The translations under genes were made by a program, and so were the position numbers. A stretch of 64,000 nucleotides of DNA from Allohoeflea poritis (GTDB taxonomy: Bacteria; Pseudomonadota; Alphaproteobacteria; Rhizobiales; Rhizobiaceae), in the NCBI RefSeq assembly GCF_027889715.1, contig NZ_JAPJZH010000003.1:62001-126000 (forward strand), read 5' to 3'. The number at the start of each line of letters is the position of its first letter. Position 1 is the first letter of the stretch. The notes beneath the pieces were generated by a model. The model was given only the letters and a program-made list of their open reading frames with translations, was not told where the DNA came from and made no database searches. This document shows, piece after piece, positions 11,204 to 20,701 of this stretch.

Positions 11204-12196
11204 ATGCGTAATCCCTATGCGGTTCTGGGTATTCCGAAAACCGCCAGCGGCGATGAGATCAAGGCCGCATTCCGCAAAAAAGCCAAGTCCAGCCATCCGG
11301 ATCGCAACCAGAACAATCCGCGGGCTGCTTCGCGGTTCAACGATGTCAACCACGCCTACGAGATCCTCGGCAATGCGAAGAAGCGGCGTCTTTTCGACAG
11401 CGGCCAGATCGATTCGTCCGGCCGCGCGACACCCAGGAAATCCGTCTTCTCGGGATTTGCCGGCGTCAATCCGTGGAATGGATTCAGCTTCAAGCGGAGC
11501 AAGAACAGCAGTGCCGCCGCGGACGAGGCAAAACGGGACAAGCCGGCGGATGCGGCCAGTGAAGCGGACAAAGGCGGGTTCGAGAACGATTCCCACGAGG
11601 AAATCATGGAGCGGATCTTCGGCGAATCCTTCGTGCGCAAGACCGCGGAGGACGCGCCGGGCCTTGATGACCATCCCGAGCCGGAACCGGAAACCCAACA
11701 GGTCGATGAGGCCGATATCCATGCGGAATTGGCCATTTCACTCGACCGTGTGCTGAAAACGTCAAGCGAAAGCGTCACCCTTCCCGATGGCCGGACCGTG
11801 AAGGTCAATCTGCCGGCGGGAATCGAAAACGGCAGGGTTCTGCGCCTGCACGGCAAGGGCAAAAATCTGCCCGAAGACAAAATGGGCGATGCCCTCATCA
11901 CGATCCGTTACAAGAAGCACAAGTATTTGCGCACCGACGGTGTCGATCTCGTGGCCGACCTGCCGGTGCCTCTGAAAGACGGGATACTCGGCGCCAAGGT
12001 GCCGTTCGAGGGCCTCGACGGAAAGCTCCTGGTTTCCATTCCGCCCTGGTCCGGTTCCGACCGTGTGCTGCGCATTCGCGGCAAGGGCTTGCCGGACAGC
12101 AACAAACGGCGCGGCGACCTGTACATCAATGTGAAGCTCCTGCTTCCGGAAGACCCGGACGACGCCCTGCTCGCCTACGCCAAATCAACGGATTGA
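11204..12196 (+). CDS. DnaJ-type co-chaperone (CbpA-like)
   Basis: A 330-residue Hsp40 protein. The N-terminal J domain (residues 1-65) has the HPD tripeptide in SSHPDRNQ, needed to stimulate DnaK. A long charged linker follows, then two C-terminal substrate-binding domains (from about residue 170; LDRVLKTSSESVTLPDGRTV and GILGAKVPFEGLDGKL). The cysteine zinc-finger of true DnaJ is absent, so it is a class B, CbpA-like co-chaperone. The ATG at 11204 begins the J domain; an in-frame GTG at 11192 is an alternative. It precedes fabI, an order I recall from Rhizobiales. Confidence 0.9.
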   Translation: MRNPYAVLGIPKTASGDEIKAAFRKKAKSSHPDRNQNNPRAASRFNDVNHAYEILGNAKKRRLFDSGQIDSSGRATPRKSVFSGFAGVNPWNGFSFKRSKNSSAAADEAKRDKPADAASEADKGGFENDSHEEIMERIFGESFVRKTAEDAPGLDDHPEPEPETQQVDEADIHAELAISLDRVLKTSSESVTLPDGRTVKVNLPAGIENGRVLRLHGKGKNLPEDKMGDALITIRYKKHKYLRTDGVDLVADLPVPLKDGILGAKVPFEGLDGKLLVSIPPWSGSDRVLRIRGKGLPDSNKRRGDLYINVKLLLPEDPDDALLAYAKSTD

Positions 12197-12335
12197 CCGT
12201 GATGGCAACGCGGCGGTGAGCGCACCGGCCCGACCGCCGGCAGCAGCACAAGATGGTTGCCCGTGGAGCGCAAGCGTCTTGAACGCGTTTGTCCTCTGTG
12301 CCATAGCCAAGTTAGCAAGAAGCAAGGAGTGGGAT

Positions 12336-13154
12336 ATGGTTCTGGGTGCGGGTCTGATGAAAGGCAAGCGCGGAGTTATCTTGGGCGTCGCCAACAATCG
12401 ATCGATTGCCTGGGGAATCGCCAAGGCCTGCGCCGATGCAGGAGCCGAGCTGGCGCTGACCTATCAGGGCGAAGCGCTGAAGAAGCGCGTCGAACCGCTC
12501 GCTTCCGAGCTTGGAGCCCATGTTGCAGGCCATTGCGACGTAACCGATCCCGCCAGCATGGATGCGGTGTTCGCCGACCTGGAAGAACGCTGGGGCAAGA
12601 TAGACTTCCTGGTGCACGCGATCGCATTTTCCGACAAGGAAGAACTGACCGGCCGCTTCGTCAACACGACGCGCGAGAATTTCTGCCGGACAATGGAAAT
12701 CTCCGTCTATTCTCTGGCCGCGCTGGCAAGGCGCGCCGAAGCGATCATGAACGATGGCGGCTCGATCCTGACGCTGACTTATTACGGCGCTGAAAAGGTG
12801 ATGCCGCACTACAACGTCATGGGCGTCGCCAAGGCAGCCCTGGAAGCCAGCGTCCGCTATCTGGCCGTCGACCTCGGCGGTCGCGGCATCCGCGTCAACG
12901 CAATCTCAGCCGGCCCGATCAAGACACTGGCAGCCTCCGGCATCGGCGACTTTCGCTATATCTTGAAGTGGAATGAATATAACGCGCCGCTCAAGCGCAC
13001 GGTCACCACCGATGAAGTCGGCGCATCGGCGCTCTATCTGCTGTCGGATCTGTCCGTGGCCGTGACCGGCGAAGTGCATCACGTAGATTCCGGTTATCAC
13101 ACGGTCGGCATGAAGTCTGTGGACGCACCGGATATTTCCGTCATCAAAGACTGA
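12336..13154 (+). CDS. fabI: Enoyl-[acyl-carrier-protein] reductase (NADH)
   Basis: FabI reduces trans-2-enoyl-ACP in the last step of each fatty-acid elongation cycle. The 272-residue protein has the short-chain dehydrogenase fold with the FabI-specific nucleotide loop GVANNRSIAWGIAKA (residues 17-31) and the Y-x6-K catalytic pair (Y159, K166 in HYNVMGVAKAAL), plus RVNAISAGPIKTLAA. An AGGAG ribosome site precedes the ATG at 12336. A longer upstream open frame from 12216 has no family similarity. A phosphatase-type gene and aroC follow on the same strand. Confidence 0.96.
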   Translation: MVLGAGLMKGKRGVILGVANNRSIAWGIAKACADAGAELALTYQGEALKKRVEPLASELGAHVAGHCDVTDPASMDAVFADLEERWGKIDFLVHAIAFSDKEELTGRFVNTTRENFCRTMEISVYSLAALARRAEAIMNDGGSILTLTYYGAEKVMPHYNVMGVAKAALEASVRYLAVDLGGRGIRVNAISAGPIKTLAASGIGDFRYILKWNEYNAPLKRTVTTDEVGASALYLLSDLSVAVTGEVHHVDSGYHTVGMKSVDAPDISVIKD

Positions 13155-13186
13155 TACGGCTCCGGTTGTAACGGAGGCTGTTGATC

Positions 13187-13801
13187 ATGGCACTTTCTTT
13201 GCCGCCGCTTTATGTGGTCCGGCACGGCGTGACGGACTGGAACATAGAAGGTCGTTTCCAGGGTGCCCGCGACATTCCTCTCAACGCGACCGGACGCAGG
13301 CAGGCGGCTGACAACGGCCGCGCCCTTCAAGCGCTGATCGGCGAGCACACGGACAAATACGATTTCGTTTCCAGCCCGCTGAACCGAACACGCGCGACCA
13401 TGGAACTGCTGCGCGGCGCGATGGACCTCGAGCCTGACAGCTACCGCACCGACACACGTCTGATCGAGGTCTGTTTCGGAGACTGGGAGGGTCAGACCTA
13501 TGAAGAGTTGGTCAAGACAGTCCCGGGTCATGTCGATGAACGCGTGCGCGACAAGTGGAATTTCCAGCCGCGCGGCGAGAATGCGGAAAGCTATGAAATC
13601 CTGAGCTGGCGGGTCGCCGCATGGGTCAACGACATCGCGTCGCCGACCGTATGCGTCACCCATGGCGGCGTCATTCGCACGCTGTTTCACATCGTCGCCG
13701 GCGTACCCGGCGCGCAAGCCGCTGACCTGTCGGTCCCGCAAGATCGTGTTCTCAAAATCGAAGACGGTGCGCTCGACTGGCTGGCCCCGCCCGCCCGATA
13801 G
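13187..13801 (+). CDS. Histidine phosphatase family protein (phosphoglycerate mutase-like)
   Basis: A 204-residue member of the histidine phosphatase superfamily. The phosphohistidine motif VRHGVTDWN is at residues 11-19, and the second catalytic histidine is in [13 protein letters not shown]. The RTRATMELL and [15 protein letters not shown] segments complete the active site. Members act on phosphosugars, cofactors or phosphoproteins, and nothing here fixes the substrate. GGAGG stands about 10 nt before the ATG at 13187. It lies 32 bp after fabI and before aroC. Confidence 0.9.
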   Translation: MALSLPPLYVVRHGVTDWNIEGRFQGARDIPLNATGRRQAADNGRALQALIGEHTDKYDFVSSPLNRTRATMELLRGAMDLEPDSYRTDTRLIEVCFGDWEGQTYEELVKTVPGHVDERVRDKWNFQPRGENAESYEILSWRVAAWVNDIASPTVCVTHGGVIRTLFHIVAGVPGAQAADLSVPQDRVLKIEDGALDWLAPPAR

Positions 13802-13944
13802 CGCTTTTTCAATCGGCTGGCTCGCTTCGGCCGGCGCCGAAGCATTTGACCCGCCGAAAAAAACTGCCTAGACGGTGCATGAGGATCGCGGACAATGCTC
13901 CGTCGGCGGACGTGCCGCCGCCGCGTCAATTCCAGGCAGGAAAC

Positions 13945-15039
13945 ATGTCACACAATACGTTCGGTCACCTGTTCCGAGTCACCACATGGGGCGAGAGTCA
14001 TGGCCCTGCCCTCGGTTGTGTTGTCGACGGTTGTCCTCCCGGTATCGAATTCACGGTCGCGGAGCTGCAGCACTGGCTCGACCGGCGCAAGCCCGGACAG
14101 TCGCGTTTCGTGACGCAGCGCCGCGAGGCGGATGCGGTCAAGGTGCTCTCCGGCTTCATGCCGAAAGACGATGGCGAAACACTCGTGACCACGGGCACGC
14201 CTGTTTCCATGATGATCGAGAACACCGACCAGCGGTCGAAGGATTACTCCGAGATCGCGCGGCGCTACCGGCCGGGCCATGCCGACTACACCTATGACGC
14301 CAAATACGGCATCCGCGACTATCGCGGTGGCGGCCGCTCATCCGCCCGGGAAACCGCCGCACGGGTTGCCGCCGGCGGTCTGGCGCGCAAGATCGTACCT
14401 GGAATGACGGTGCGCGGCGCCCTGGTGCAGATCGGAACGATTTCCGTCAACCGCGACAACTGGAACTGGGAAAACGTCGCCGACAACCCCTTCTTCTGCC
14501 CGGACGCCGACACGGTGCCGCGCTGGGAAGACTATCTGGACGATGTGCGCAAGGCGGGCTCCTCGGTCGGCGCCATTATCGAGGTGATTGCAGAAGGCAT
14601 TCCCGCCGGGCTCGGCGCCCCCGTCTATGCCAAGCTTGACCAGGATATCGCCTCGAACCTCATGTCGATCAATGCGGTCAAGGGCGTGGAGATCGGCAAC
14701 GGCTTCGGCGCAGCTTCGATTACCGGCGAGGAAAATGCCGACGAAATGCGCATGGGCGCCGACGGAAATCCGGTGTTCCTGTCCAACAATTCCGGCGGCA
14801 TCGCGGGCGGGATCTCCACCGGCCAGCCGATCGTCGCGCGATTTGCGGTCAAGCCCACATCCTCGATCCTGACCGAACGGCGCAGCATCGACGCCGACGG
14901 CAACGAGGTCGACGTGCGCACAAAGGGACGGCACGACCCCTGCGTCGGCATAAGGGCAGTTCCGATTGGCGAAGCGATGCTTGCCTGCGCGCTTGCCGAC
15001 CATTATTTGCGGCACAGGGGCCAGACCGGCCGCCTTTAG
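13945..15039 (+). CDS. aroC: Chorismate synthase
   Basis: AroC makes chorismate from EPSP, the last shared step to aromatic amino acids, folate and ubiquinone precursors; it needs reduced FMN. At 364 residues it is full length, with [18 protein letters not shown] at the N-terminus, the [15 protein letters not shown] motif (about residues 130-145) and [14 protein letters not shown]. The start at 13945 has an AGGAAA ribosome site; an upstream extension to 13846 is not conserved in character. Its product supplies chorismate for 4-hydroxybenzoate, the substrate of UbiA encoded at 45-46 kb. Confidence 0.97.
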   Translation: MSHNTFGHLFRVTTWGESHGPALGCVVDGCPPGIEFTVAELQHWLDRRKPGQSRFVTQRREADAVKVLSGFMPKDDGETLVTTGTPVSMMIENTDQRSKDYSEIARRYRPGHADYTYDAKYGIRDYRGGGRSSARETAARVAAGGLARKIVPGMTVRGALVQIGTISVNRDNWNWENVADNPFFCPDADTVPRWEDYLDDVRKAGSSVGAIIEVIAEGIPAGLGAPVYAKLDQDIASNLMSINAVKGVEIGNGFGAASITGEENADEMRMGADGNPVFLSNNSGGIAGGISTGQPIVARFAVKPTSSILTERRSIDADGNEVDVRTKGRHDPCVGIRAVPIGEAMLACALADHYLRHRGQTGRL

Positions 15040-15060
15040 GATCGGGAAACAGAACGCATC

Positions 15061-16167
15061 ATGTCATATGATCAGACACGGGTCGTGGAAGCACTGCGCG
15101 CCTTTGAAGCTGGCGAAATCGTCGTCGTCACCGATGACGATGGCCGCGAGAACGAGGGCGATCTGATCATCGCCGCGGTTCACTGTACGCCCGAGAAGAT
15201 GGCCTTTATCGTTCGGCACACGTCCGGCATTGTTTGCGCGCCGATGACACGGGCCGATGCCAAGCGGCTCAACCTGACCGCAATGGTGGCGGAGAACGAC
15301 GCGCCCCACGCGACGGCCTTTACCGTCTCGGTCGATTACAAACACGGTACGACGACCGGTATCTCTGCCGATGACCGGACCCTGACCGTGCGCAATCTCG
15401 CCAATTCGAATGCGGGCGCGGCGGATTTTGTGCGGCCCGGCCATATCTTCCCTCTGGTTGCGCGCGAGGGCGGCGTTCTCATGCGTTCCGGCCACACGGA
15501 AGCCGCGGTCGATCTGTGCCGGTTGGCCGGACTGCCGCCGGTCGGTGTGATCTGTGAACTCGTCAACGATGACGGCACGGTGACACGCGGTCCGCAGGTG
15601 GCAGATTTCGCCGAACGGCACGGACTCAAACAGGTCTCCGTCGCCGATCTCATCGCCTATCGGCAACGCCAGGAAACGCTGATCGAACAGGGTGATGTCT
15701 TCAGCGTTGATACCCCGTTCGGGGAAGCGACCGCACACACCTATTCCCTGCCCTGGGACCCGATGCAGCATATCGCAATCGTATTCGGGGACATTCGCGA
15801 CGGTGTCGATATACCGGTGCGGCTGCACCTGGAATCGGTCGTCGACGATGTCTTCGGTCAGGAGCGGCCGATCAACGACTATATGCAACGTATCGCGGAG
15901 CACGGGCGCGGCGTAATCGTCTATCTGCGCGAGGGCTCGGTCGGCGTCGGAAATTTCGGCAATGGCCGCAAGGCGGCAGGCGAGCGTGAATTTCACGAGG
16001 AAGCGCGCGCACGCGAGAACGAATGGCTGGAAATCGGGCTTGGCGCACAAATCCTGAAAGATCTCGGGATCGCGTCGATCGAGCTGTTCGCATCGCGCGA
16101 ACGCCACTATGTCGGTCTTGAGGGTTTCGGCATCGCGATCTCCAGGACCACCGTTATCGAAGGCTGA
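15061..16167 (+). CDS. ribB: 3,4-dihydroxy-2-butanone-4-phosphate synthase with degenerate GTP cyclohydrolase II domain (RibBX type)
   Basis: The N-terminal domain (about residues 1-200) is a complete RibB with the acidic motif DDDGRENEGDLI and RSGHTEAAVDLCRLAG; it converts ribulose 5-phosphate to the four-carbon unit of riboflavin. Residues about 205-368 align in character with GTP cyclohydrolase II, but the zinc-ligand cysteines are missing: the segment reads HLESVVDDVFGQERPINDYM, where RibA has three cysteines. The C-terminal half is therefore predicted unable to open GTP, and a separate ribA should exist elsewhere. Such proteins have been called RibBX. It follows aroC by 21 bp. Confidence 0.93.
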   Translation: MSYDQTRVVEALRAFEAGEIVVVTDDDGRENEGDLIIAAVHCTPEKMAFIVRHTSGIVCAPMTRADAKRLNLTAMVAENDAPHATAFTVSVDYKHGTTTGISADDRTLTVRNLANSNAGAADFVRPGHIFPLVAREGGVLMRSGHTEAAVDLCRLAGLPPVGVICELVNDDGTVTRGPQVADFAERHGLKQVSVADLIAYRQRQETLIEQGDVFSVDTPFGEATAHTYSLPWDPMQHIAIVFGDIRDGVDIPVRLHLESVVDDVFGQERPINDYMQRIAEHGRGVIVYLREGSVGVGNFGNGRKAAGEREFHEEARARENEWLEIGLGAQILKDLGIASIELFASRERHYVGLEGFGIAISRTTVIEG

Positions 16168-16225
16168 GAAGAAGATTCCGGAAAAGGGCTCAACGCGCTG
16201 ATTTTGCAGCAAAGTCTGGAGCGAC

Positions 16226-17152
16226 ATGACAACACGTCTTTACACGCACCCGATCTATCTTGAACATCTGACACCGCTTGGGCACCCCGAGCGCCCGGAC
16301 CGGCTGCGCGCGCTGGGGGAAGCTTTCGCCGACACGCGCTTCGATGCGCTTGACCGCCAGCAACCGGACGCGGCGAACGAGGATGCCGTGCTGCTGGCCC
16401 ACCCGGAGGAACACCTCGCGAGGGTCAAGGCGGCCATCCCGGAGGAAGGCCTGGCTCCGGTCGATGAAGACACCAGCGTCAGCCCCAAGAGCCTGGAGGC
16501 GGCCCTGACTGCCATCGGCGGAGCAATCGCCGGCGTCGACGATGTGTTTGGCGGCGCGGCGGACAATGTCTTCCTTGCCGCAAGACCGCCCGGACACCAT
16601 GCCGAAGCGAACCAGGCGATGGGTTTTTGCCTGTTCAACCAGGCAGCCATTGCAGCGCGCCACGCACAGCGGACCCATGGCGCCGAGCGGGTCGCCATCG
16701 TCGACTGGGACGTGCATCACGGCAACGGCTCACAGGACATATTCTGGGAGGATGCGAGCGTGCTCTACTGCTCGACCCACCAGATGCCGCTTTATCCCGG
16801 CACCGGTGCCAGGAAAGAAACCGGCGCCGGCAACATCGTCAACGCGCCGCTGTCGCCGCAAACAGGCAGCGAGCAATTCCGCGAGGCGTTCCTGACGCGG
16901 GTCCTGCCGGCTCTGGAAAACATGCGCCCCGATCTTGTCATCGTCTCGGCCGGATTCGATGCGCATCACCGCGATCCGCTCGCCGAAATCAACCTGACGG
17001 CAGACGATTTCGACTGGGCAACGGGCCAGCTCATGGAGATCGCAGGGCGTTTTTGCGACAATCGCCTCGTAAGCATGCTTGAAGGCGGCTATGATCTCAC
17101 GGGTTTGGCCGAGTCGGCCGCATCGCATGTTGAGCGCCTGATGAAGGGTTAG
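16226..17152 (+). CDS. Histone deacetylase / acetylpolyamine amidohydrolase family protein
   Basis: A 308-residue zinc-dependent deacetylase-fold enzyme. Active-site elements are all present: [16 protein letters not shown] (paired catalytic histidines), [12 protein letters not shown] (zinc aspartate and histidine) and [12 protein letters not shown] (second zinc aspartate). Bacterial members remove acetyl groups from small amines such as polyamines or from proteins; the substrate cannot be read here. It stands 2 bp before xseB, an association common in Rhizobiales that says little about substrate. Confidence 0.92.
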   Translation: MTTRLYTHPIYLEHLTPLGHPERPDRLRALGEAFADTRFDALDRQQPDAANEDAVLLAHPEEHLARVKAAIPEEGLAPVDEDTSVSPKSLEAALTAIGGAIAGVDDVFGGAADNVFLAARPPGHHAEANQAMGFCLFNQAAIAARHAQRTHGAERVAIVDWDVHHGNGSQDIFWEDASVLYCSTHQMPLYPGTGARKETGAGNIVNAPLSPQTGSEQFREAFLTRVLPALENMRPDLVIVSAGFDAHHRDPLAEINLTADDFDWATGQLMEIAGRFCDNRLVSMLEGGYDLTGLAESAASHVERLMKG

Positions 17153-17154
17153 TC

Positions 17155-17412
17155 ATGAGCAAGGAAAACAAGGGCAATGAAGACATTGCCGCGATGAGTT
17201 TCGAGCAGGCCATGGACCAGCTTGAAAAGATCGTCGCCAGCCTCGAGACAGGAGATGTGCCGCTCAACCAGTCGATCGAGATATACGAGCGCGGCGAAGC
17301 GTTGAAACTGCACTGTGAAAGACTGCTGAAAGCAGCGGAAGACCGCATCGAAAAGATTCGCCTGGACCGCAGCGGCGCGGCCGCCGGAACGGAGCCGCTC
17401 GACGCCGATTAG
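17155..17412 (+). CDS. xseB: Exodeoxyribonuclease VII small subunit
   Basis: XseB binds the nuclease subunit XseA to form exonuclease VII, which digests single-stranded DNA. The 85-residue helical protein has the family core [20 protein letters not shown] followed by [31 protein letters not shown]. It starts 2 bp after the deacetylase-like gene stops, so the two are probably cotranscribed. xseA is not in this window. Confidence 0.95.
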   Translation: MSKENKGNEDIAAMSFEQAMDQLEKIVASLETGDVPLNQSIEIYERGEALKLHCERLLKAAEDRIEKIRLDRSGAAAGTEPLDAD

Positions 17413-17512
17413 GCTGTGCAGATTTGCCGCATATTCGGATGAATTTCGGTGCACCGGGCCTCAGACCGGCCGCCTCAGCTTGCGGCGATTGGGCACTTGC
17501 TATACCTCAAAA

Positions 17513-17545
17513 GGTTAACAATATGCGCGACTGCGCTAGTTAACC
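17513..17545. promoter_or_regulatory. Inverted repeat GGTTAAC-N19-GTTAACC before dxs
   Basis: Perfect 7-bp arms at 17513-17519 and 17539-17545 are separated by 19 bp, ending about 25 bp before the dxs GTG. TTAACC is the half-site recognised by the alphaproteobacterial cell-cycle regulator CtrA, but the canonical TTAA-N7-TTAA spacing is not met. It may be an operator or a coincidental pair of a motif common in this genome. Confidence 0.3.
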
Positions 17546-17570
17546 GACAAATGACACGGAAGCAGCAATA

Positions 17571-19493
17571 GTGAGCGATCGGCCCGATACTCCCCTTCTT
17601 GACCGCGTGCATGTGCCCGTGGACCTTAAAGACATCGATGATCGGGACATGCCGCAGCTTGCAGATGAGCTGCGCGCCGAGATGATCGACGCGGTCTCTG
17701 TTACCGGCGGCCATCTTGGTGCCGGGCTGGGCGTCGTCGAGCTGACACTGGCCATCCACAAGATATTCGACACGCCGCACGACCGGCTGATCTTCGATGT
17801 CGGGCACCAGTGCTATCCGCACAAGATCCTGACCGGTCGCCGCGACCGTATTCGTACCTTGCGGCAGGAAGACGGGCTTTCCGGCTTTACCAGGCGCGCC
17901 GAGAGCGAATACGACCCTTTCGGTGCGGCGCACTCCTCGACATCCATTTCGGCCGGCCTCGGCATGGCCGTTGCGAGCGCCATGGCGGAGGAGCCGCGTA
18001 ACGTGATCGCGGTTATCGGCGACGGCGCGATGTCGGCGGGCATGGCCTACGAAGCGCTCAACAATGCTGGCGCGCTCGATGCCCGACTGATCGTCATACT
18101 CAATGACAACGACATGTCGATCGCACCGCCGACCGGGGCGATGAGTGCCTATCTCGCACGGCTCGCCTCCGGGCGTACCTATATGGGCGTGCGCGAATTC
18201 GGCAAGAAGCTCACCGCCTATCTCGGCAAGGCCGTTGACCGCGCGATTACGCGGGCGGTGGAGCATGCACGCGGCTACGTCACCGGCGGAACGCTGTTCG
18301 AGGAGCTGGGCTTCTACCATATCGGGCCGATCGACGGGCACAGTTTCGACCACCTTTTGCCGGTGCTGCGCAATGTGCGCGACAATGCGCAGGGCCCGGT
18401 TCTCATCCATGTGGTGACGCAAAAGGGCAAGGGCTACGCCCCCGCGGAGGCAGCGGCCGACAAATATCACGGCGTGTCGAAGTTCGACGTCATCACCGGC
18501 GCGCAGGCCAAGGCGCCGCCGAACGCGCCGAGCTATACGCGCGTCTTTGCCGACGCGCTGATCGAGGAAGCGGCACATGACGAGAAAATCGTCGCCGTCA
18601 CCGCCGCCATGCCGTCCGGCACCGGGCTGGACAAATTCCTGGAGGTCTATCCGGAGCGCTGCTTCGACGTCGGCATCGCGGAGCAGCACGCCGTCACCTT
18701 CTGCGCCGGCATTGCCTCGGAAGGCTACCGGCCTTTCGCGGCGCTCTATTCGACATTCCTGCAGCGCGCCTATGACCAGGTCGTCCACGACGTGGCCATT
18801 CAGGGGCTGCCGGTGCGCTTTCCGATCGACCGCGCGGGTTTCGTCGGCGCGGACGGACCGACCCATGCGGGTTCGTTCGACACGACCTATCTTGCCACCC
18901 TGCCCGGCTTCGTCGTCATGGCGGCGGCGGACGAGGCCGAGCTCAAACACATGGTGCGCACGGCGGCGGCCTATGACGAGGGCCCCATTTCCTTCCGCTA
19001 TCCGCGCGGCGAAGGCGCCGGCGTCGATCTGCCAGAACGCGGCTCGCTGCTTGAAATTGGCAAGGGGCGGCTGATCAAGGAAGGCGGCAAGGTGGCCATC
19101 CTTTCCTTCGGAACGCGGCTCGCCGATTGCATGCTCGCGGCGGAGGACCTCGATGCTGCCGGGCTGCCGGCAACGGTCGCCGATGCCCGCTTTGCAAAAC
19201 CGCTGGATCACGAATTGATCCTGCAACTGGCGCGGCACCATGAGGTGATGATCACCGTCGAGGAAGGCGCGGTCGGCGGCTTCGGTTCCCATGTCATGCA
19301 GTTCCTTGCCCATGAAGGCCTGCTCGACAATGGTCTGAAATTCCGGCCATTGGTTATGCCGGACTACTTCATGCAGCAGGCCAAGCCGGAGGCCATGTAT
19401 GCCCGTGCCGGGCTTGACCGTGAGGGCATTGTCAAAGCCGCTTTCCAGGCACTCGGCAACGAGCGGCTCGTATCCACGTCCACTCAGGCGTGA
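17571..19493 (+). CDS. dxs: 1-deoxy-D-xylulose-5-phosphate synthase
   Basis: Dxs condenses pyruvate and glyceraldehyde 3-phosphate, the entry and main control step of the MEP pathway. The 640-residue transketolase-fold enzyme has [17 protein letters not shown], the thiamine-diphosphate motif [18 protein letters not shown] and the catalytic [16 protein letters not shown]. It starts at a GTG with GGAAG about 9 nt upstream. With ispH, ispE and ispB it makes this window rich in isoprenoid genes. It is probably transcribed separately from xseB across a 158 bp gap. Confidence 0.97.
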   Translation: MSDRPDTPLLDRVHVPVDLKDIDDRDMPQLADELRAEMIDAVSVTGGHLGAGLGVVELTLAIHKIFDTPHDRLIFDVGHQCYPHKILTGRRDRIRTLRQEDGLSGFTRRAESEYDPFGAAHSSTSISAGLGMAVASAMAEEPRNVIAVIGDGAMSAGMAYEALNNAGALDARLIVILNDNDMSIAPPTGAMSAYLARLASGRTYMGVREFGKKLTAYLGKAVDRAITRAVEHARGYVTGGTLFEELGFYHIGPIDGHSFDHLLPVLRNVRDNAQGPVLIHVVTQKGKGYAPAEAAADKYHGVSKFDVITGAQAKAPPNAPSYTRVFADALIEEAAHDEKIVAVTAAMPSGTGLDKFLEVYPERCFDVGIAEQHAVTFCAGIASEGYRPFAALYSTFLQRAYDQVVHDVAIQGLPVRFPIDRAGFVGADGPTHAGSFDTTYLATLPGFVVMAAADEAELKHMVRTAAAYDEGPISFRYPRGEGAGVDLPERGSLLEIGKGRLIKEGGKVAILSFGTRLADCMLAAEDLDAAGLPATVADARFAKPLDHELILQLARHHEVMITVEEGAVGGFGSHVMQFLAHEGLLDNGLKFRPLVMPDYFMQQAKPEAMYARAGLDREGIVKAAFQALGNERLVSTSTQA

Positions 19494-19592
19494 ATTCGAC
19501 GCCCTTGCCGGGAACCATGTGTTAACCGTACAAACGGCAAGTCACCCATTTAGACGCTGATTTTGTTAAATTCTTCCGCAAACCAAACAGGG

Positions 19593-19889
19593 ATGCGGAA
19601 GATGCGGCAAATCGTTCTGCCCACCACAATCAGTGCGCTGTGCCTTTGCACGGGCGCCGCAACGCCGGCTCATGCCGGTCCGAAATATGACCGCAAGATC
19701 GAACAGGCGGCCATCACGATCGTTGCCGGCAAGCTCGGAATGATCCGCGGCACGCACAAGATCGGCGAGCCACACTATCTTTATCCGCCGATCCATGCGC
19801 GAAGTGCCGAGGACGGCACACTGGAGCCCGCGCCACTTCCCGACGCCGGAGTGTTCGCCATAGACTTCGACGGCTTCGCTGAGCGCTAA
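19593..19889 (+). CDS. Hypothetical small exported protein
   Basis: A 98-residue protein with a likely signal peptide (basic start, hydrophobic core, cleavage near TPAHA-GPK) and a short mature part containing EQAAITIVAGKLGMIRGTHK and an HYLYPPIH segment. I do not recognise the family. It lies between dxs and tlyA on the same strand and has a GTTAACC motif about 70 bp upstream (19521-19527). An alternative ATG at 19602 has a slightly better-placed AGGG. The protein is plausibly real because of the signal peptide and matching codon use, but it is not certain. Confidence 0.55.
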   Translation: MRKMRQIVLPTTISALCLCTGAATPAHAGPKYDRKIEQAAITIVAGKLGMIRGTHKIGEPHYLYPPIHARSAEDGTLEPAPLPDAGVFAIDFDGFAER

Positions 19890-19936
19890 GGTTCGAAAAG
19901 GCTTGCCTCCGGGCCATACAGCGGCCATGAGAGGCG

Positions 19937-20701
19937 ATGGGTGGCGAAAACTCCAATTCTCCAGACAGGATGCGCCTCGATCTGCTGCTCGTTGAGCGCG
20001 GTTTGTTCGAGACCAGGGCACGGGCACGCGATGCGATTGCACGGGGAACGGTTGCTGTCGATGGCACCATCTACAGGAAACCCGGCACCCGTTTCGTTCC
20101 CGGCACCGCAGTCACCGTCAATGATGAAGCGCAAAAATATGTATCGCGTGCAGCTCTCAAGCTGATCGCCGGCCTCGATCATTTCGGCTTCGACCCGGCG
20201 GGCCGCAATGCCCTCGACATCGGTGCGTCGACCGGCGGCTTTTCGCAGGTGCTGCTGGAACGCGGCGCGGTCCATGTCTGCGCCGTGGATGTCGGGCACG
20301 ACCAACTGCATGACAGCCTTCGAAACGATGCGCGCCTGAGCAATCATGAGGGCATCAATGCCCGCTATCTGACACGCGATGACATTGGCGGGCGCGAAAT
20401 CGACGCCATTGTCAGCGATGTGAGCTTCATATCGCTGCGGCTGGCGCTTCCGCCGGCCCTGGCACTCGCCGCAAAGGGGAGTTTCTGCGTCCTTCTGGTC
20501 AAACCGCAATTCGAGGCGGGAAAGGATGCGCTGGGCAAGGCCGGATTGCTGAAGGACCCTTCCCTCGGTCCGCAGATCGCATCCGAACTCTCCGACTGGC
20601 TCGGCTCGCAACCCGGGTGGCAAAGCCGGGGAACGTGCCCTTCGCCGATCGAGGGCGGCGACGGCAATCGCGAGTTCCTGCTGGGAGGCGTTAAGGAATG
20701 A
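19937..20701 (+). CDS. tlyA: TlyA family RNA methyltransferase
   Basis: TlyA-type proteins 2'-O-methylate cytidines in ribosomal RNA; the old name hemolysin A is misleading. The 254-residue protein has an N-terminal S4 RNA-binding domain (RLDLLLVERGLFETRARAR, about residues 12-60) and an FtsJ-like methyltransferase domain with the SAM-binding LDIGASTGGFSQVLLERGA and SDVSFISLRLALPP. An AGAGG ribosome site lies close to the ATG at 19937. Its stop overlaps the rlmD start as ATGA, tying two RNA methyltransferases together. Gene order dxs-tlyA is widespread. Confidence 0.93.
   Translation: MGGENSNSPDRMRLDLLLVERGLFETRARARDAIARGTVAVDGTIYRKPGTRFVPGTAVTVNDEAQKYVSRAALKLIAGLDHFGFDPAGRNALDIGASTGGFSQVLLERGAVHVCAVDVGHDQLHDSLRNDARLSNHEGINARYLTRDDIGGREIDAIVSDVSFISLRLALPPALALAAKGSFCVLLVKPQFEAGKDALGKAGLLKDPSLGPQIASELSDWLGSQPGWQSRGTCPSPIEGGDGNREFLLGGVKE

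Noticed and set aside
17475-19313. Long open frame of 612 codons on the minus strand inside dxs
   Set aside because: It lies wholly antisense to dxs, a secure enzyme gene, and its translation is rich in Arg and His with no recognisable motif, as expected for a shadow frame in high-GC DNA.
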